This document shows positions 1-11,100 of a stretch of DNA of 64,000 bases, piece by piece. The notes under the pieces were generated by a model. It was not told the origin of the DNA, did not search any database, and was given only the letters and a program-made list of their open reading frames with translations. The DNA lies in contig NZ_RFLW01000001.1 of NCBI RefSeq assembly GCF_003719295.1, positions 124,001 through 188,000 on the forward strand, read 5' to 3'. Position 1 is the stretch's first letter, and every line of letters begins with the position of its first letter. A program made the position numbers and the translations under genes. This DNA comes from Haliea alexandrii. GTDB taxonomy: Bacteria > Pseudomonadota > Gammaproteobacteria > Pseudomonadales > Halieaceae.

Positions 1-137
1 CCTGCACCCTGCGCGTCCGGCACCCGGGCGGCGTGGGTGACATCCTGCGCGATGCCGATGGTGGCAGCTGGTTGCGCGGGGTTGTGCTGGCTCGTGAAGA
101 TAGCACTTCAGCTACACTGGCAGTCGCGCTAGCATAG
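1..137 (+). CDS. C-terminal fragment of an unidentified protein
   Basis: An open frame (codons beginning at base 3) enters from the left edge and ends at TAG 135-137, giving about 44 residues. The translation (RHPGGVGDILRDADGG then WLRGVVLARED) has the balanced composition of a real protein, while frame 1, also open, gives a Cys/Trp-rich unlikely product. I do not recognise the family. It stops 29 bases before the next gene on the same strand, so the two could be cotranscribed. Confidence 0.4.
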   Translation, partial: CTLRVRHPGGVGDILRDADGGSWLRGVVLAREDSTSATLAVALA

Positions 138-166
138 GCGGGTATTCACAGGGGAGTTGTTGGGTC

Positions 167-373
167 ATGCCAGAATTGAAACGCGAAGTCCGGCCGGTGG
201 AAGTCAATTATGTGTGCGATGCCTGCGGCAAAGGCATGATGGCGGCCTGCGGCGACATGGACCCGAAAACCGGTAACATCGACCACCGTTGCATGATCTG
301 CAACCACCAGCAGGTTTTCACCTGGCGCCCCTACCCCCGTATCGAGCACATCGGGCTCGACGAGAAACTCTAG
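167..373 (+). CDS. Small zinc-ribbon-like protein
   Basis: This is a 68-residue protein with two cysteine pairs, CDAC near residue 18 and CMIC near residue 42, plus nearby His residues. That spacing is typical of a rubredoxin-like or treble-clef zinc ribbon. A purine-rich stretch (GGGGAG) lies upstream of the ATG. No enzymatic motif or membrane segment is visible, so it is probably a soluble metal-binding or nucleic-acid-contacting protein of unknown role. It converges on the puuA-like gene, whose stop is only 16 bases away. Confidence 0.65.
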   Translation: MPELKREVRPVEVNYVCDACGKGMMAACGDMDPKTGNIDHRCMICNHQQVFTWRPYPRIEHIGLDEKL

Positions 374-389
374 GCCACCAGGGCTGACA

Positions 390-1739
390 CTACACCTGCA
401 ACAGCAGGTGCTCGCGCTCCCAGGAGCTGATCACCCGGTTGAACTCCTCGAACTCGTCCAGCTTCACCGCGGCATAGGCTCGCAGGAAAAGATCGCCAAA
501 CATGTCCTGCAATTCTGCCGTGTTGTGCAGGTTGCGCAGGCCTTCCTCGAGTGTACGAGCTACCGCCACATCGTCTTCGTTTGCCGTGCCCTGGTGCGGC
601 TCGGTGGGGCTCAGCCCCTGCTTCATCCCCAGATAGCCGCTGGCCAGGGTGGCGGCAATGGCGAGGTAGGGGTTGGCATCGGCACCCGGGAACCGGTTCT
701 CCACCCGGGTCGCCTCAGGCGGCCCCCAAGGCACTCGAAAGGCGGTGGTGCGGTTGTCCATGCCCCAGTTCAGGTTGATCGGGGCGGCAATTTCCGGCGC
801 CAGACGGCGATAGGAGTTCACATTGGGGGCGTACAGGCTTATCAGCTCCGGGGTGTAGCGCTGCAGACCGGCAATGTAAGACAGAAACGCCGGCGTGTGC
901 TTGCCGTCGCTGTCGACAAAAATATTCTCGCCGCTGCCGGCGCGCACCACGCTCTGGTGAATGTGCATGGCGCTGCCGGGTTCGCTCTGCATGGGTTTGG
1001 CCATGAAAGTCGCGTACATGCCGTGCTTGTGTGCAGTTTCACGCACCGTGCGCTTGAACACAAACACCTGGTCGGCGAGGGACATGGCGTCGCCGTGCAG
1101 GAAATTGATTTCCATCTGTGCCGCGCCATTCTCATGGATCAGCGTGTCCACCTGCAGTTTCTGTTCGTCGGCGTAATCGTACATGTCCTCGACAAAGTCC
1201 TCGAACTCGGTCACGGCATCAATGCTGTAGGACAGTCGCGCCGACTCGCGACGGCCTGAACGCCCCTTGGGTGGCATCAGCTCGTAATCCGGGTCGGTAT
1301 TCTTGGCCACCAGGTAGAATTCCACTTCGGGTGCCACCACCGGCTGCAGCCCCTCCGCTGCATACAGGTCGAGGATATGGCGCAGTACATTGCGCGTCGA
1401 CAACGGGTGGCGCTCGCCCGAGCGTTTGTAACAGTCGTGGATAATCTGCGCCGTGGGCTCACGCGCCCAGGGCACCACCCGCAGCGTTGCCGGGTCCGGC
1501 TTGAGGATCATGTCCGCATCGGTGGGCTCGACGAAATCCCAGTGGTCATCGGAGTACTCCCCGGTGACGGTCTGGATCATGATGCTTTCCGGTAATTTGG
1601 GGTTACCCATACTCAGGAACTGGTGCGCGGGGATGAACTTGCCACGCGCATTGCCGGTCATGTCGGGGACCAGACACTCGACTTCCGAGATCTTGTGCTG
1701 CTTCAGCCATTCGTGAATGGCCTGGGTGTCGGTGCTCAT
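390..1739 (-). CDS. puuA: Glutamine synthetase family protein, probably gamma-glutamylputrescine synthetase
   Basis: This 449-residue protein of the glutamine synthetase superfamily would ligate glutamate to an amine such as putrescine using ATP. Visible hallmarks are the N-terminal beta-grasp region, the metal-ligand segment VAPEVEFYL, the MHIHQSV segment, the active-site loop NSYRRL, and RVENRFPGADANPY near the ATP site. The frame extends 32 codons upstream, but the start at 1739 (MSTDTQ) fits the family length and has GGAA before it. It is transcribed divergently from an FAD amine oxidase of PuuB type, which supports polyamine catabolism over nitrogen assimilation. Substrate is inferred from context; other gamma-glutamyl-amine ligases cannot be excluded. 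Confidence 0.8.
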   Translation of the reverse strand: MSTDTQAIHEWLKQHKISEVECLVPDMTGNARGKFIPAHQFLSMGNPKLPESIMIQTVTGEYSDDHWDFVEPTDADMILKPDPATLRVVPWAREPTAQIIHDCYKRSGERHPLSTRNVLRHILDLYAAEGLQPVVAPEVEFYLVAKNTDPDYELMPPKGRSGRRESARLSYSIDAVTEFEDFVEDMYDYADEQKLQVDTLIHENGAAQMEINFLHGDAMSLADQVFVFKRTVRETAHKHGMYATFMAKPMQSEPGSAMHIHQSVVRAGSGENIFVDSDGKHTPAFLSYIAGLQRYTPELISLYAPNVNSYRRLAPEIAAPINLNWGMDNRTTAFRVPWGPPEATRVENRFPGADANPYLAIAATLASGYLGMKQGLSPTEPHQGTANEDDVAVARTLEEGLRNLHNTAELQDMFGDLFLRAYAAVKLDEFEEFNRVISSWEREHLLLQV

Positions 1740-1839
1740 ACACATTCCATAGTGGGCAAGCGCTTGAGTTTGCAGCACTGCCTGCGGCGCCGCAAGGGCC
1801 TGACCGCCGGCAAAATGCGGCTTTTGGCGCAACATTCCG

Positions 1840-1845
1840 TATAAT
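1840..1845 (+). promoter_or_regulatory. -10 hexamer directly ahead of puuB
   Basis: A perfect TATAAT ends six bases before the puuB ATG at 1852. A sigma-70 start about seven bases downstream of the hexamer would fall on the first base of the start codon. No convincing -35 and no ribosome-binding site is visible between the hexamer and the ATG. Confidence 0.4.
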
Positions 1846-1851
1846 CACCGC

Positions 1852-3135
1852 ATGCAATCCCGATCCCACATCGACTCCTGGTACGCCGCCACGGCCAACC
1901 TGAGCCTGTCCTTTCCCCCGCTGCGCGGCGCGGCCACGGCGGACGTGTGTATTGTGGGCGGCGGCTACACCGGCCTGTCGGCTGCCCTTCACCTACGCCA
2001 GCGCGGCTACAGCGTTATTTTGCTGGAAGCCAACCGACTGGCGTGGGGGGCATCGGGCCGCAACGGCGGGCATGTGGGCACAGGCCAGCGCGCCGGGCAG
2101 GCACAACTGGAAAAGTGGGTGGGCCAGGCGCAGGCACAGGCGCTGTGGCAGCTGGGGCTGGAAGCGGTTGAGACCGTGTGTGACCTGGTCGCCGAGCACA
2201 ACATCGATTGTGACCTGCGCAGCGGCAATCTGCATGTCGCCTCCAAGCCCGGCGATGCCGCTGAACTCGCCGCCGAGGTCGACCACCTGAACCGGGTCTA
2301 CCACTACGACGACCTCCGCTACGTGGAAGCCGATGAGCTGGCAGGGATGACCTCCGGGCAGGGTTTCCATGGCGCAACGCTGGACAGCGGCGCACGCCAT
2401 CTGCACCCGCTCAACTATGCACTGGGGCTGGCACGCGCCGCCGCCGACGCCGGCGCCACCCTGCATGAAGGGAGCCGGGTGACGCACTACCGGGAAAACG
2501 GCAAAGTGCAGGTGTCCACCGCGGCAGGCAGCGTCAGCTGCGATTACCTGGTGCTGGCCTGCAATGGCTATCTGGAGCGCCTGGAGCCGCGAGCGGCTGG
2601 CCGCATCATGCCCATCAACAACTACATGCTGGCGACCGAGCCGCTGTCGGACGCGCTGGCGGCACGCCTGATTCGGGATGACTGCTCCATGTCAGATACG
2701 CTGTTTGTGGTGAACTACTGGAAGCTGTCCGCCGATCGCCGCCTGCTGTTCGGTGGCGGTGAATCCTACAGCCGGCGCTACCCGGCGGACATCAAGGGCT
2801 TTGTACGCAAGTACATGCTGCGTATCTATCCGGAACTGGCGCAAACCCGCATCGACTACGGCTGGGGCGGCACACTCGCTATCACGCTCAACCGCATGCC
2901 CGATTTCGGTCGGCTGTCCCAGGGCGTGTTTTACGCCCATGGCTATTCCGGGCACGGCGTACCCACCGCTACTCTGGCGGGCAAGCTGCTGGCAGAAGTG
3001 ATCAGCGGCAGCGCCGAGCGCTTTGATGTCATGGCCAGCGTACCCTCGCCGCGCTTTCCGGGCGGCACCCTGCTGCGCTGGCCCGGCCTGGTGGCCGGCA
3101 TGCTTTTCTACAGTTTGCGCGACCGGCTGGGCTGA
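1852..3135 (+). CDS. puuB: FAD-dependent amine oxidoreductase, gamma-glutamylputrescine oxidase type
   Basis: This 427-residue DAO-family flavoenzyme (DadA/PuuB type) would oxidatively deaminate a gamma-glutamylated polyamine or a similar secondary amine. An N-terminal Rossmann motif CIVGGGYTGLSAALHL sits near residues 33-48, followed by LLEA at the ribose-binding acid and WGASGRNGGH, typical of this family. The C-terminal FAD contact FYAHGYSGHGV is present. It lies divergently from the puuA-like gene with a 112-base gap. No Shine-Dalgarno precedes the ATG, and a TATAAT sits just upstream. The exact substrate cannot be settled from sequence. Confidence 0.8.
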   Translation: MQSRSHIDSWYAATANLSLSFPPLRGAATADVCIVGGGYTGLSAALHLRQRGYSVILLEANRLAWGASGRNGGHVGTGQRAGQAQLEKWVGQAQAQALWQLGLEAVETVCDLVAEHNIDCDLRSGNLHVASKPGDAAELAAEVDHLNRVYHYDDLRYVEADELAGMTSGQGFHGATLDSGARHLHPLNYALGLARAAADAGATLHEGSRVTHYRENGKVQVSTAAGSVSCDYLVLACNGYLERLEPRAAGRIMPINNYMLATEPLSDALAARLIRDDCSMSDTLFVVNYWKLSADRRLLFGGGESYSRRYPADIKGFVRKYMLRIYPELAQTRIDYGWGGTLAITLNRMPDFGRLSQGVFYAHGYSGHGVPTATLAGKLLAEVISGSAERFDVMASVPSPRFPGGTLLRWPGLVAGMLFYSLRDRLG

Positions 3136-3142
3136 GCAGCAC

Positions 3143-4165
3143 ATGTCGTCCCCGATCCCCCTGCACAACACACTGGCCTCCGGCACCGACTGGCAGGCCG
3201 CGCTGCGCGACCTGATCAGCTCACCCGCTGAACTCTGCGCCGCCCTGGAGATCCCCCCCGCGGCACTGGGCTGGAGTGAGGCAGCTCGCCAATCCTTCCC
3301 GTTGCGTGTACCGCGCGCCTTCGTGTCGCGCATGCGGCGGGGCGACCCACGGGACCCCCTTCTGCTACAGGTGCTTGCCGGGGCTCAGGAAATGCAACCA
3401 GCGCCGGGGTTCAGCGCCGACCCGACCGGTGAAACCGGCAACGCCAACCCGCATCCGGGCATTATTCACAAGTACCACGGGCGCGTATTGCTGATCATCA
3501 CCGGCAGCTGCGCCATTCATTGCCGGTATTGTTTCCGCCGGCATTTCCCCTATGCCGATAACCAGAACAGCCGCAGCGAGTGGTCTACCGCGCTGGAGTA
3601 TATCGCGCGGGATGAGAGCATCAGCGAAGTCATATTGAGTGGCGGCGACCCGCTGATGGCCAACGACAAACAACTGGCAGCACTGGTGACACAGATTGCC
3701 GGCATTGCGCACGTACGCCGCCTGCGGGTGCACACCCGCCTGCCGATTGTCATCCCCCAGCGGATCACCGAAAGCCTGCTGCAGGTCCTCACCCCCTCAC
3801 GTTTGCAGAGCACGGTGGTGGTACACAGCAACCACGCCAATGAAATCGACACCGAGGTGGCAGCGGCCTTTGCTCGCCTGCGCGCAGCGGGCATCACCCT
3901 GCTCAATCAGGCGGTGCTGCTGGCAGGCATCAACGACTCGACGGCAGCGCAGGTCGCACTCAGCGAACGCCTGTTTGAGGCGGGCGCACTGCCCTATTAC
4001 CTGCACCTGCTCGACCGGGTGGACGGCGCCGCACACTTTGAAGTGGACCGCGCACAGGCCCTGGCGTTGCACCGGGAGATGGCTGCACGACTGCCCGGCT
4101 ACCTGCTGCCACGGCTGGTGCAGGAGGTTCCCGGGGCGCCCTCCAAACTCGATGTAGGGACCTGA
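3143..4165 (+). CDS. epmB: EF-P beta-lysylation protein EpmB (lysine 2,3-aminomutase family)
   Basis: A 340-residue radical SAM enzyme that in the known pathway converts (S)-alpha-lysine to (R)-beta-lysine for attachment to elongation factor P by EpmA. The [4Fe-4S] motif C-x3-C-x2-C (CAIHCRYC) is at residues 123-130, preceded by the HPGIIHKYHGR segment common to KamA-type enzymes, and SGGDPL follows. The start at 3143 is chosen because the family N-terminus begins there; the frame upstream overlaps puuB. It lies 7 bases after puuB. Neither efp nor epmA is in the window. A catabolic lysine aminomutase is a less likely alternative, because those proteins are longer. Confidence 0.85.
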   Translation: MSSPIPLHNTLASGTDWQAALRDLISSPAELCAALEIPPAALGWSEAARQSFPLRVPRAFVSRMRRGDPRDPLLLQVLAGAQEMQPAPGFSADPTGETGNANPHPGIIHKYHGRVLLIITGSCAIHCRYCFRRHFPYADNQNSRSEWSTALEYIARDESISEVILSGGDPLMANDKQLAALVTQIAGIAHVRRLRVHTRLPIVIPQRITESLLQVLTPSRLQSTVVVHSNHANEIDTEVAAAFARLRAAGITLLNQAVLLAGINDSTAAQVALSERLFEAGALPYYLHLLDRVDGAAHFEVDRAQALALHREMAARLPGYLLPRLVQEVPGAPSKLDVGT

Positions 4166-6574
<2,409 letters not shown>

Positions 6575-6591
6575 TTAAAGGAGTGACACAC

Positions 6592-7059
6592 ATGACCGAC
6601 ATTGATATTGGCATCTCCAGTTCCGACCGTGCCCGTGTGGCGGAAGGCCTCAAGCGGTTGCTGGCAGATTCCTATACGCTCTACCTGCAAACCCATAACT
6701 TCCACTGGAACGTGACCGGACCGCAGTTCCGTGAGTTGCACCTCATGTTCGAGGAGCACTACACCGAGCTGGCTACCGCGGTAGATGACATCGCTGAGCG
6801 AATTCGCACGCTCGGCGAGGTTGCCCCGGGCACCTACAAGGCCTTCGCGGAACTCAGCTCCATCCAGGAAGTGGATGGTGTGCCTGCAGCCACTGACATG
6901 ATTGAAATACTCAACCGTGGGCACGAGCAGGTGGTCAAAACCTGCCGCAATGCACTGGGGCCGGCACAGGAGGCGGATGATGAATCGTCCGCCGCGTTGA
7001 TCTCCGACCGCATGCGCATCCACGAAAAAACCGCATGGATGCTGCGCGCAATGCGCTGA
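6592..7059 (+). CDS. dps: Dps family ferritin-like DNA-protection protein
   Basis: This 155-residue Dps-type miniferritin oxidises ferrous iron with hydrogen peroxide and stores the product, protecting DNA. The inter-subunit ferroxidase signature is intact: [12 protein letters not shown], then [12 protein letters not shown], then [15 protein letters not shown] in frame lies three codons upstream, but AAGGAG at 6578-6583 is correctly spaced for the ATG at 6592. Placement directly behind katG pairs peroxide removal with iron sequestration, as in OxyR- or PerR-type regulons; no regulator gene is nearby. Confidence 0.93.
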   Translation: MTDIDIGISSSDRARVAEGLKRLLADSYTLYLQTHNFHWNVTGPQFRELHLMFEEHYTELATAVDDIAERIRTLGEVAPGTYKAFAELSSIQEVDGVPAATDMIEILNRGHEQVVKTCRNALGPAQEADDESSAALISDRMRIHEKTAWMLRAMR

Positions 7060-7085
7060 AATCCTGGCAGGTAACACTGCACCAA

Positions 7086-7123
7086 CCTCTGCCCCGTGGT
7101 TCAAGAAATTGCCGGGGCAGAGG
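7086..7123. terminator. Strong hairpin after dps (terminator-like, no T-tract)
   Basis: Perfect 11-bp inverted arms, CCTCTGCCCCG at 7086-7096 and CGGGGCAGAGG at 7113-7123, flank a 16-base loop, 27 bases past the dps stop. No run of T follows, so this could be a transcript-stabilising or factor-assisted terminator structure rather than a classic intrinsic terminator. Confidence 0.5.
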
Positions 7124-7204
7124 GTTCCCGTGCCGCGCCAATTACAGCCGAGGACGTATCCGGTAAGCTCGTAGCGAGAACGTTTTCACGCCGAGGAAAC
7201 CACC

Positions 7205-7714
7205 ATGTCCAACCACAGCGCCGCCCCGCAGGCCTCTCTGCAGACTCTGCTCGACAAGCAGGCCATTCGCGAACTCAAATACCGCTACCTGAATGCCTGT
7301 GATGACAAGGCCCCCGAGACCGTAGCGGCCTGCTTCGCGCCTGGCCCGGTGGCGATCAACTTTGGCCACATCGGTGAATTCGCCAACCGCGAGGATTTTG
7401 TCGCCGTGTTTGTGGCGTTAGGTTGCCATGAACACATCGTTGACATGCACCACGCGGAAAACATGATCGTGGAGATGACCGGCGCGGACAGTGCCAGCGC
7501 GCGCGTCGGCCTGCGCTTTCACAGCATCAATACGCGGGACCAAACGACCGTACAACTCGGCGGCTTCTACAATGACGAATACCGCCGCATCAATGGTGAG
7601 TGGCTGATCAGCGCCAGCACTTTCACCGTGCGCTCGGCGCTCATCACTGATTACAGCAGCGGCAGTGACGCCGTAGTCTGGGCAGGCAACCAGATGCCGT
7701 CGCAGGCCGCCTGA
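7205..7714 (+). CDS. SnoaL/NTF2-like domain protein
   Basis: This 169-residue protein has the NTF2-like (SnoaL_4 type) opening LDKQAIRELKYRYLNACDDK, common in small dehydratase- or isomerase-like proteins and ring-hydroxylating dioxygenase beta-subunit relatives. A hydrophobic cavity fold with HIVDMHH in the middle is consistent with a lipid or steroid-like substrate. GAGGAAAC precedes the ATG. It converges on a cytochrome P450 gene only 5 bases away, suggesting a role in the same accessory pathway. Specific reaction unknown. Confidence 0.75.
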   Translation: MSNHSAAPQASLQTLLDKQAIRELKYRYLNACDDKAPETVAACFAPGPVAINFGHIGEFANREDFVAVFVALGCHEHIVDMHHAENMIVEMTGADSASARVGLRFHSINTRDQTTVQLGGFYNDEYRRINGEWLISASTFTVRSALITDYSSGSDAVVWAGNQMPSQAA

Positions 7715-7719
7715 GCGCG

Positions 7720-8961
7720 CTACTCCCCTGGCAGCACCTGATCGAACAGCACCGGCAGTTCCCGCACGCCACGCAGTACCGCCCCCTGCGGCCCGGGCTG
7801 CGCCGGGTCCGCCAACCGCAGCCCCGGCAAGCGGGCCAACAACGCACTCAGGGACACCTCAATTTCCGCGCGGGCCAGGTGCGAACCGAGGCAGAAATGC
7901 GGACCGCCACCAAAGGTGACCGATTTGTGATGGGCACCCCGGTCGAGCCGAAAGGTGTCGGCATCGGCAAACACCGCCGGGTCGCGATTGGCCGTGGCGT
8001 TGCCGTACAGCAGTGGTGAATTTGCGGGAATGGTGACACCCGCCACAACAATCTCCCGCTCGGTGTAGCGCGGCTGCAGGCAAACCGCCCCATACAGCCG
8101 CAAACCCTCGTCCACGGCTGCCGTGTGCAGGGCTGGCTCGGCCTGCAGTTGCTGGCGCAAGGTATCGTCCCGCAAAACCGCCCAGAGCAGGCTGCCTAGC
8201 GACAAGTACGTGGTGTCTGCGCCGGCCGGGAAAATGAGGCGCACGAAAGAAAAAATCTCCTCATCCGTGAGCTGTTTGCTCTCCACCTCGGCAGTCGCCA
8301 GCAGGGAGAGCAGGTCATCACGGGGATGGGCGCGACGCTGTCGCACGATGGGTGCGAGGTACGCGGTGATTGCAGCGCGTGCCTCAAGCGCCAGCCCGGG
8401 ATTCCAGGGGAACTGGAACAGGCCCTGTAACCACTGGTGCAGCTCGGGCTCATCTGCCACCGGAATGCCCAGCAGGCCGGTAATCACCTTGAAGGGGTAA
8501 CGGTGGGTATAGGCCGCCACCAGGTCCACGCCGGTCTGGCCTGTCAGGCCGTCGATCAGCTCATCCGCCAATGGCCGCAGCAGCGTACTGATGCTGCGCC
8601 GTATGGCACCCGGGTGAAACGCACCGGATACCAGCAGGCGGTTGACGCGGTGTTCATCACCCTCCATGCAGAGCAGCGTCTTGCCCTGGGCGGGTTCGGA
8701 ATGCCTGCGGTAGGCCCGGGCGGCGGGCACGCCCGCCTCGTTGCGATAAAGCGCGGACACATCATCGTGACGCAGAACAATCCAGGCGGTTTCACCCAGG
8801 TAGTTGACTGGTACCACGCGCTGGCCGGCAGCGCGCAGCTCAGCCATAAGCGGGTGGAAATCGGGCAGCGGATCAATCGCAAAGTCGATTTCCGGGAAAA
8901 ACCGTTCACTGGCGGTGACACAGGTGCCGGTGCTCATGCTCTTATGCTCTTCTGGCCCCAT
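7720..8961 (-). CDS. Cytochrome P450 (first of two)
   Basis: This 413-residue soluble bacterial P450 monooxygenase needs external ferredoxin and reductase partners, none of which are nearby. The I-helix oxygen-activation motif AGADTT, the K-helix E-x-x-R (EGLR) and the haem-ligand loop FGGGPHFCLG (Cys about residue 357) are all present. Two starts are possible: ATG at 8961, with AGG five bases upstream, or ATG at 8937 (MSTGTC); the shorter removes eight residues and does not affect the fold. It lies 20 bases downstream of the DUF3127 gene on the same strand, in a block with two AMP-binding enzymes. Substrate not predictable from sequence. Confidence 0.92.
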   Translation of the reverse strand: MGPEEHKSMSTGTCVTASERFFPEIDFAIDPLPDFHPLMAELRAAGQRVVPVNYLGETAWIVLRHDDVSALYRNEAGVPAARAYRRHSEPAQGKTLLCMEGDEHRVNRLLVSGAFHPGAIRRSISTLLRPLADELIDGLTGQTGVDLVAAYTHRYPFKVITGLLGIPVADEPELHQWLQGLFQFPWNPGLALEARAAITAYLAPIVRQRRAHPRDDLLSLLATAEVESKQLTDEEIFSFVRLIFPAGADTTYLSLGSLLWAVLRDDTLRQQLQAEPALHTAAVDEGLRLYGAVCLQPRYTEREIVVAGVTIPANSPLLYGNATANRDPAVFADADTFRLDRGAHHKSVTFGGGPHFCLGSHLARAEIEVSLSALLARLPGLRLADPAQPGPQGAVLRGVRELPVLFDQVLPGE

Positions 8962-8981
8962 CAGGGCCTATCATGCACCGC

Positions 8982-9341
8982 CTAGAACGGAATGTCGTCA
9001 TCCGTTGGGCCCGGGTCACCAGCCTGGTAGGGCATCCCCGCGTAGTCATCCTGGCCCTGATTCTGTGCTGGTGCGCCGGCGGCGCTGATCTTCCAGCCCT
9101 GCAGGTTGTTGAAATACCGGCCGTTGTACTCCCGTCCGCGAATATCGAAGGTTACCGTCACTTCCTGACCAGGCTGCAAGCCCTCAAGCAGGCTGATCTT
9201 GTCCTGCACGAATTCCAGGCTGATGTCCTGGGGATACTTCCCGTCCTCAACCGTCACGACCATTTCACGCTTGGTAAAGCCGCTGTTGAAGGTTTGGGGT
9301 TCCTGAATGAGCTTGATCTTGCCGGTGAGGTCGTAGGCCAC
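8982..9341 (-). CDS. DUF3127-like OB-fold protein with SSB-type C-terminal tip
   Basis: This is a 119-residue protein. Residues 1-85 look like the DUF3127 OB-fold domain (YDLTGKIKLI at the start, KREMVVTVEDG, GREYNGRYFNNLQGWKI). A low-complexity Gly/Gln/Asp-rich linker follows, and the protein ends in DDDIPF, the same acidic-hydrophobic tip by which single-stranded-DNA-binding protein recruits repair enzymes. The start is placed at GTG 9341 because AAGGAG lies ten bases upstream and the family homology begins there; an ATG at 9374 would add 11 unrelated residues. Single-stranded nucleic-acid binding is inference. It sits between the AMP-binding genes and a P450, an odd place for a DNA-binding protein. 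Confidence 0.75.
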   Translation of the reverse strand: MAYDLTGKIKLIQEPQTFNSGFTKREMVVTVEDGKYPQDISLEFVQDKISLLEGLQPGQEVTVTFDIRGREYNGRYFNNLQGWKISAAGAPAQNQGQDDYAGMPYQAGDPGPTDDDIPF

Positions 9342-9517
9342 GCGAGTGGGACTCCTTGAGTGGGGTTGAAACATTCGGCCATTACGCCGCAGCCGTGAGA
9401 CTGCAGGCGCATTCGAAACAGGCGCCGATGTACAGAGTGTTCCAGTTTAGTGGGACGTAGGCAGGATGTGTAGGGCGCGGGCCAAATTGATGGAGCGAAA
9501 CGCGGCGCAGCCCGATC

Positions 9518-10966
9518 TCACTCGGGAAACAACAGCATTCGCAAGCGCTTGCGGTCAATCTTGCTGGTGCCCGATTGCGTGCGTGGAAACCTGTCGACCA
9601 GGGCAAAGCGCACCTCGCCCCACTGCGAGAACTCCTGCCCCACGTGGTCAAGGCGGTCCTGGCTGGGCATTTCGGGGGCCTCCATCGCGACCACCGCCTC
9701 GGGTTCACCGGCCGCATTAACACCCGCAAACAGGCAGATGTAATCGACCTGCAGAATATTCTGTAGATTCGCCTCAATGGGTGCTACCGCGATTTTTTGC
9801 CCCCCAAGATTGACCACATCAGCGGCACGACCCAGCACACGAATCCTGCCATCTTCACGCCGTATCGCGAGGTCACCCGGATAAAAATAGCCCCCGCGAA
9901 ACACAGCATGCGTTGTTTCTGGATCGCCCAAATAGCTCTGCGCATCCAGTTCCGTCAGCTTGATGCGCAAGTTGCCCACTTCATTGGCTGCACAGCGTTC
10001 ATGCAACTCATTCTCTACCTCAACCTGACGCGTTCCGTGCGATGTGAACCAAGGTCCAGCTGCTGGCGTTTCCAGCTCTTCAAACAAAACACCAATATTC
10101 AACTCTGTGCAGCCATAAATACTGCGCACACGAAAAAACCGGGCGAGTGTTTTCGTCACCTTGGCCGATGTGAAGCCGCCGCCTACTGAGACGGCGGGCA
10201 GAGGGGTAAATTGCTCCGCCACCTCCTGCAAGGCGTCACTCTGGCTGAGGGTCATGGCTTGATCGGGGAGCAGGGTCGTATTGGTAAAACCGCTGGCAAT
10301 CATTTTTTCCGCCCAGTCTGGACGCTGCTCGAAAATAACAGTGGCACCACAAGACCACACAGCAGGAGGCATCTTGAAGCCAATGGCAGTCCACAAGCCA
10401 AAGCCGAGCATATGATATTTGGTTGAGCTGTCGAACGCCTGATGGGCCCGCCGCTCTCTGTCCGATTCACGCTGCGTACGGCCAGGCTTGAACACCTTTT
10501 TATATTTTCCCGTTGTTCCCGATGTATAAAGAATATGCCCGTATTCACCCGCACTTTCTGCCAAGGCAGGCACGTCGAGTGCGCTGGAAGTCTCATAGAA
10601 CGGCTTGTTCATCGCATAAATAGGGGCCAAGTCCGCCCCCTTCGGCACAGCCCCCTCTGCGGTACTGACGACAATGGCACGCATGCTCCCAACCTCAAGT
10701 GAGGCGAGTACATCCAGCGATGCGGCGCAAATCGTCGTGTACCCAAGCGCCTGCAAGGCAATGGTTGCCACCCAACAGTCCGCAAGGTCGTGTATTCTGA
10801 TCGCCACTGTTCCCGGCGCTGGAGGAACAGACGCTGCGAATTCCCTTGATGCCCTGCCAATAGCACCGGCAAATGCAAGGTATGAGATTGGGTTTCCATT
10901 GTGGATGACAGCTGGCGAGCCAGGGGTCTGGGATGCAAAATCGAAAATGTACTCTGCAATGAACAT
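9518..10966 (-). CDS. AMP-binding (ANL superfamily) enzyme, paralogue 1
   Basis: A 482-residue adenylate-forming enzyme of the acyl-CoA synthetase/NRPS adenylation/luciferase superfamily. Core motifs are in order: A3 P-loop YTSGTTGKYKKV (unusual, Tyr and Lys replacing the normal Pro and Gly), A5 YGCTE, A7 YPGDLA, A8 GRAADVV and the C-terminal catalytic Lys in GTSKIDRKRL. The start MFIAEYIFDF is chosen by alignment to the neighbouring paralogue, which begins identically and has exactly the same length. The base composition looks more AT-rich than that of the paralogue and neighbours. No carrier-protein domain is attached. Likely activates a carboxylic acid; substrate unknown. Confidence 0.85.
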   Translation of the reverse strand: MFIAEYIFDFASQTPGSPAVIHNGNPISYLAFAGAIGRASREFAASVPPAPGTVAIRIHDLADCWVATIALQALGYTTICAASLDVLASLEVGSMRAIVVSTAEGAVPKGADLAPIYAMNKPFYETSSALDVPALAESAGEYGHILYTSGTTGKYKKVFKPGRTQRESDRERRAHQAFDSSTKYHMLGFGLWTAIGFKMPPAVWSCGATVIFEQRPDWAEKMIASGFTNTTLLPDQAMTLSQSDALQEVAEQFTPLPAVSVGGGFTSAKVTKTLARFFRVRSIYGCTELNIGVLFEELETPAAGPWFTSHGTRQVEVENELHERCAANEVGNLRIKLTELDAQSYLGDPETTHAVFRGGYFYPGDLAIRREDGRIRVLGRAADVVNLGGQKIAVAPIEANLQNILQVDYICLFAGVNAAGEPEAVVAMEAPEMPSQDRLDHVGQEFSQWGEVRFALVDRFPRTQSGTSKIDRKRLRMLLFPE

Positions 10967-11100
10967 GTGGTTTGCCTGCAAAGCCAACTCATTAATTAGA
11001 GGGACATTGTACATCGCACTCGCCCACTGACTGGAACTGTGGTGAGTGCGCCATCAGCCGCAACATCCGCATGAAACAGTTTGTGCCAAGCGGGCTGCCG

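Noticed and set aside
9382-9777. 131-codon minus-strand frame at the 3' end of the first AMP-binding gene
   Set aside because: It overlaps the real gene in another frame and encodes an Arg/Ser/Cys-rich product without homology.
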